A DNA stretch of 64,000 nucleotides, taken from contig JAOTOM010004306.1 in assembly GCA_034440615.1 (NCBI GenBank), positions 1-64,000 on the forward strand, read 5' to 3'. A program made the position numbers and the translations under genes. The notes below the pieces were generated by a model. It ran no database searches and was not told where the DNA came from. It saw only the letters and a program-made list of their open reading frames with translations. Shown piece after piece: positions 59,580 to 64,000 of this stretch. This stretch comes from Ashinkailepas kermadecensis (lineage: Eukaryota > Arthropoda > Thecostraca > Neolepadidae). Position 1 is the stretch's first letter; every line of letters starts with the position of its first letter.

Positions 59580-59732
59580 CTGTCGACTTGTGCGCCTACC
59601 TGCCGACGGCGTGCGCCAACGGTGGTACCTGCTACACGGCGCTGTACCTGCTACACGAGCCGCCAGCGTACCGGTGCTTCTGCCCGGAGGGGTTCACCGG
59701 ACCGACCTGCCACCTACCGGCCGACCCTGCCG
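59580..59732 (+). CDS. Dl-like: Exon 11: EGF7 (conventional Delta-type EGF3)
   Basis: 153 nt, phase 1 in and out, acceptor GTGTCCACAG, donor GTACGC. The translation is VDLCAYLPTACANGGTCY, then T-A-L-Y-L-L-H-E-P-P-A-Y, then RCFCPEGFTGPTC and H-L-P-A-D-P-A. This EGF has the longer spacing of the third and later EGFs of Delta (C-x-N-G-G-T-C, then Y-x-C-x-C-x-x-G-F-x-G-x-x-C). It follows directly on the third DOS unit, as expected. Without splicing the frame would continue 39 more codons to a TGA at 59846, which could give a truncated secreted form if the donor were skipped. This is the last exon I can find. Confidence 0.88.
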
Positions 59733-59739
59733 GTACGCT

Positions 59740-60060
59740 GAGAGGCCCGCTGGCCACCACAGCCCGTCGGCGCACACTCTGGAGAATGATGACGTCACCA
59801 ACGTGGCGTGGTGACCTCGCCTCCGGGCGGCGGCCGCCAGGGTCGTGAGGGTCGTCCGGTCGCCCACGTTGTGATGACCTCGACAATCTCGACGACCCCG
59901 GCGACGGCCGCCATGGTCGTCCGGCCGGCCCCCGTCAGGGGAACCGTCTGCTCGTCGACAGCACTAGTGACGTCACGCGGTCCTTGCTACCACCTCTGGC
60001 AGTGCGTCCGGGTTGACACGGGGCTCAGGGTGGGCAGAGTGGGGTGAAGTGATGGACACA
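59740..60060 (+). other. CpG/GC-rich stretch after exon 11
   Basis: Strikingly GC- and CpG-rich compared with most of the intron sequence. No EGF or transmembrane motif in any frame. It could be unrecognised coding sequence, a regulatory CpG patch or simply low-complexity DNA. Confidence 0.35.
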
Positions 60061-61279
60061 AACGAAAGGTGTGCGGCCATAGGCAAATGATTGAGACGTG
60101 CAAATCGGGGATTCGTCGGTGTGATTGGCTATGGACAGAGAGGGCAGCCCGTTGCCTCATATGTAACGAGTTTGACTGTCAACCGTATGGCTTCGCTAGT
60201 TGCCTGGGGTTCCGGCTCGCTCCCGGGCCGCGACCATCCGGCGTGAGAATGTGGTGACGCCGCGCGGCCCAGGCAGCTCCACGAGGTGTAAAATAACTCA
60301 CATTGTTCAAGGTGTGACAGAGGAGTTACCCTTTGTCTCACTCAAGGGATCACATATCGCTTGCGATCCTCCACCTCCGCCCCTATTTTGGGCAGCTCAG
60401 TGATGCCTGCGACCTGTGCCGTGTATGGCAATGCTTTGACACGTAGTTGACTCGCAAAATATTAATATATGGAGTTCGAACTCATACCTTAATTATCACA
60501 GGTGCTGGAACTTATGCCAATCAACAGCCAAAATGCATAGGTTGTATTACTGCTGAAAAGAGTAAACATAAACGAAATCTTAGCTACAGCCCGACGCACG
60601 TGAAAAGGGAGATTCAATATCTGAAATTAATTCGATGTCAAATACCTACAATTATCTACAATCCAACCAGTACAATGTCATAGTCGAATGCTATGCTTCC
60701 TTTAGTACAATTATGTGCAAGATTGAAAACAACCTGCCATCCATCAAGATCTATAGGGTTCTTGCATTGAAACACAGGATGAGGTCGCACATTTTCGTTG
60801 CTCAACCGGATCCATAGGAACGGTGGTCCTGGTATCTGTGCCCTGTAGGAGATCCAAGGTTCAGATATTTCTCCTTTAGCGCCATACATTATTTAGGCTG
60901 AAGAAAAGTATCATTTTCCAAAGCGAACAAGAATCACGACTGACTTCCTCTGTCGTTCCAAATAGACTTTTCTTCTTCGAAACCAAACGCCTGCACAATA
61001 TCTGAAGTGGACCATTCTGAGAATTACGCATAGGTACCCGCCGAGGACCCAAAAAGTTGCACCGGAACCCAAGATGTTGCGAAGAGAGCTGCAAAAATCA
61101 ATGGCGCCTTTGCCTTTCGATGAGCGCATCCGGCTACTAAATTAATGTGGGAGGGAGTGTAATCAAGCCTTCCCGCCGGAGCCTTCTCCTGGTCAGAGGG
61201 CCGCTCACCTTCCATGGGGTTGGCACATACCCCCAGTACATCCCCCCCTTGTAACCGCCTCTGCGTCAGCCACACGCAA
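60061..61279. other. No gene seen
   Basis: Mixed-composition DNA without recognisable exons, RNA genes or known elements. Confidence 0.45.
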
Positions 61280-61650
61280 CCTCAACGACTCACGTGAAAT
61301 AAAGCTACGATAAGTCAAAATATGCGTCGGGCCCTAAATAAGCACACCTGGGAACTATAAAAAGCACACCAGATATCCTCAAAACTCACGAGAGCTCTCA
61401 AATCACACCAGTGCCACAAAGACAGCATGAGGATCTAAAAAAACAGGCCAGGGCCCGTAAAAATGGACATGGTCCTAAAAACGCGAAGGGGCGTGTGCTT
61501 CTCTATGCTTACTAAATGAACACACGGAGGCTTTCGAAAATGCACCCGTTTTCCAAGAATACCGGGGTTCGCAATAAAGGAACAAAGCCATAAAAAGCTT
61601 AGGGGTACTCAAAGCAGAATCTCAAACAAGAAGGGGTTGTTAGATTGGCC
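61280..61650. repeat. Degenerate repeat like 24.6-26.1 kb, opposite orientation
   Basis: Recurrent phrases of the type GGGCCCTAAATAAGCACACC and CAGGGCCCGTAAAAATGGAC at 30-40 bp intervals. In reverse complement they resemble the decayed array at 24.6-26.1 kb. Old and not exactly periodic. Confidence 0.4.
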
Positions 61651-63246
61651 CCTCCACAGAAAAATTAAGCTTGTACCAATTATTTTAAGCTAAAAAGGAT
61701 ATCTTAAAACAATAATGATCGAAATATGTGGACTTTGAAAAATGGTGATAGGAGTACCCCCCCCCCCCACCCCCCAAAAAAATGCATTCTCCCCGACCGA
61801 CTCATATGATCATACCGACTAGCGGAATATGTATACGTCTTGTCATACAATAAACGATATCTACCAATCATTGGCCAGATTCATTGAAGTCTATATTACT
61901 TATCTATGAACTGCAGTGCACATGTTATGAGGTAGGTAAAGAAATCGACTACATATTTACCCGGTTTTATTGGAAACAATATTCGCATGGGATATGGGGA
62001 CATGGGGACATGGGGCTGGAACAACATCCATTACCGGTACACACACGATCCAATCCGTGCTGGGGTAGGACGTTAGGCTGGGAGTGAAGGGCAGCAAGTT
62101 ATATTTTCCTCAATAAGTGACAAAACCCAGTGACACCGCTCCACTTTCGTATCTCCCTAGTCAGACTCGATGTTACCGTGAATAATACTATGAATAGATA
62201 TTGCTCTGAATCAAACGACTTCTGGTAATCAATGATGAGGAAAATTCAGCTTCAACGACCTGCCAAGCGCTGGGAACTGCTCACCGTTTTTAAACGCTAG
62301 AAATGGAACAATAATTCAATAACAATAGCAATAATTGCATCACTTAATTGTTGGTACTCCGTAACCCAGAACAACTCCTACCCACTAGATTCATTTGTAC
62401 TTGCCCTGTCATGCAATAATGGCATGTACAAATTATTTGGCACGTTTGTCGGCATTGGCACGGCCTTCAAAGCACCATTAATTCATTGATGATTCTATAG
62501 AAACCTTTGAGAAATTAATGCAAGGCATGTAGAGTAGGGTGTGTCACGAAGGACCTTTTTTTGGAAATTGCACTTTGCTTAGTGAAATTATCGTGCAGAT
62601 CACCTAAAAGAAACCTGTGTTCGAAACCAAATCGAAATCAAACAATAAACAAAATATGCGACAGGCCGATAAAGAAACAAATTTGCCGGGCGCCCGGCGT
62701 TGAAGTCTCCAGTGATGGCGCTCCGTTGCGATTGGCATCTAACACCACGCGTCCGGCCACCGTCGGAGCGCCGCCGCGGCGCTGTGACAAAAAAGGCGGC
62801 AGTCGGTGCTGTGGATGACTGATGAATGGATTCTGGTGATGAAGCTCATTAATAAAACTCAATGAAAGTGTTTAGTGGGGTAAAAGGCTTTTGATAAGCA
62901 CCAGTCGCTTAATAAGTTGCCTGGATATCTGACGCATGAAAGAAAGGTTCACTTTACGTCGCTTGTTCGTTCCATTTTCAATCAGTAGATCTTTCGGCGT
63001 ATAATGCTAATATTTTCACTTTTGAAAGCTTGAACATCTTCAAAATTCCTCGTCTGTTTACATCGAAGACCAATAAAATCATTCTGAGACACTTGATATC
63101 TTATTGTTATGACAAATAGACCAGGCGAAATCGGCATCATGCTCCGTTCCACTACAACCGAAGGAGACGGGCATACAGCGACGTCACCTTTGTACGAGCG
63201 GCCACATTTTTTGTACGAACTATCATTTTATAACTGTACTACTTGT
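61651..63246. other. No gene seen
   Basis: AT-rich DNA with a C run at about 61760-61780. Short frames only; none recognised. Confidence 0.45.
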
Positions 63247-64000
63247 CTACATGCTCGACAGAAAACCCGACATGAAATCCTTTTTGCTGCTGAGCACTGG
63301 CATTGCTGACCTGTGTTTCAACTTCGCCACAATGTAACCGTGGCGGGCCTCTTCACCAATTACCTTCAAAGACGCCTCGGTCACCACTTTCACCATCCGT
63401 TCCACCGTCTGACTGTGCACGGGGTATGGCGGTACTTCGAGAGGACTCGCGATGATGTCTAGTAAGTCATCATCGGACAGTTGTTGCGTCAAGGGCGGCT
63501 CGGTAATCGCCTCATTACACCAATCAATCAGCTCCATGATGCTGTTTGCCCCCATATTCACTTTTGGAAGCTTGAACTTCCGCACTTCGTCAGTATCACT
63601 ATCGACTTGAGTTCTGCGACACTGCTGGATTTGAGTGACCGCCCTTTCCCGTGTGGCTTGATCTTGGCCCGCTGCCATTGCTAGCAGTACTGCCTCAGGG
63701 TGACACCAGTAGCTGTTGCGCTGTAATACCGGCTGCACCATGGCCGCTATCTCAGGTCGCAAACTTTTGAGAAGTTGCACGCTGTGCAGCGCATTGCCAG
63801 GACCGTCAGAACATTTCCAGTTCTTCTTGATGCAGAACCACATGGGAGTATAGTGGCACACGATGAACTCCGCTAGCATTCTCAGACTGTCTGATGGCTG
63901 TTCGGTTGATATGTAGAGCCGGAGAATTCGCGCCGCCAGAGTCAGCCACCTGGAGTGGTTTAGTGGACCGATCTTCATTTTCGCAGTTCTATCTGAGATA
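63247..64000 (-). CDS. Partial open frame of an unidentified repetitive-type arthropod family
   Basis: The minus strand is open from the window edge to a stop at 63247, at least 250 codons; the ATG at 63978 is not necessarily the true start. Recognisable phrases are SRWLTLAARILRLYISTE, Y-T-P-M-W-F-C-I-K, V-Q-P-V-L-Q-R-N-S-Y, FKLPKVNMGANSIMELIDW and I-T-E-P-P-L. From memory, proteins with this pattern (R-W-L-T-x-A-x-R-x-L-R-L-Y-x-S-T-E and L-I-D-W-x-x-x-x-I-T-E-P-P) are common, uncharacterised and multi-copy in arthropod genomes, which suggests a mobile-element origin. I do not know their function. It lies antisense to the ligand gene, probably in its next intron. Confidence 0.45.
   Translation of the reverse strand, partial: ISDRTAKMKIGPLNHSRWLTLAARILRLYISTEQPSDSLRMLAEFIVCHYTPMWFCIKKNWKCSDGPGNALHSVQLLKSLRPEIAAMVQPVLQRNSYWCHPEAVLLAMAAGQDQATRERAVTQIQQCRRTQVDSDTDEVRKFKLPKVNMGANSIMELIDWCNEAITEPPLTQQLSDDDLLDIIASPLEVPPYPVHSQTVERMVKVVTEASLKVIGEEARHGYIVAKLKHRSAMPVLSSKKDFMSGFLSSM

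Overview
This window looks like eukaryotic, probably arthropod, nuclear DNA. It has small exons bounded by GT/AG introns of 0.3-14 kb. It carries many non-LTR (CR1-like, Jockey-like, I-like) and Penelope-like retroelements, a tRNA-derived SINE, short TTAGG-like runs (about 46.5, 52.3-52.5 and 52.8 kb) and very many mini- and microsatellites. I cannot name the species. I see no bacterial, plasmid or CRISPR features.

I can assemble one host gene: a DSL-family Notch ligand (Delta/Serrate class) on the + strand. Eleven coding exons lie between 3966 and 59732, and every exon-exon phase agrees (63+1158+94+155+172+120+61+131+61+131+153 = 2299 nt, or 766 codons plus 1 nt). They encode a signal peptide, an MNNL/C2-like module, a DSL domain and seven EGF repeats. 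The 3' part (further EGFs, transmembrane and intracellular parts) is not visible and probably lies beyond 64000. Three things are unusual. The MNNL module appears split by a roughly 270-residue Ser/Pro/acidic insertion carrying two R-X-R-R sites. The DSL domain lacks the residues known to contact Notch. The EGF1-EGF2 pair (the DOS motif) is present three times in tandem.

Layout: 1-3.9 kb holds four minisatellites leading into a GC-rich 5' region. 3.97-13.4 kb holds exons 1-5 (signal peptide, MNNL, DSL, start of EGF1). 13.9-16.8 kb is a Jockey-like LINE (-) with its own insertion. 18.7-20.5 kb is a large minisatellite that contains the splice acceptor of exon 6. Exons 6 and 7 are at 20.5-20.95 kb. 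22-30 kb is repeat-rich, with an unclassified element X, a long 21-bp array and a SINE. Exon 8 is at 30.6 kb. 31.6-42.7 kb is a nest of elements: a Penelope-like element split by two CR1-like elements, one of which is split again by an I-like LINE, with an inverted Penelope 3' copy at the right edge. Exons 9 and 10 are at 43.0 and 45.6 kb. 46.6-59.3 kb is intron 10, with element X copy 2, an inverted pair of element Y and an I-like LINE (-). Exon 11 is at 59.6 kb. The end of the window carries an open frame on the - strand from an unidentified repetitive-looking family.

A recurring theme is that minisatellite units overlap or abut this gene's exon boundaries: the 5' leader before the ATG, the acceptors of exons 6 and 10, just upstream of exons 4 and 5, and a copy of the exon 10 donor. 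Domain calls come from reading motifs by eye. No alignment or database search was possible.
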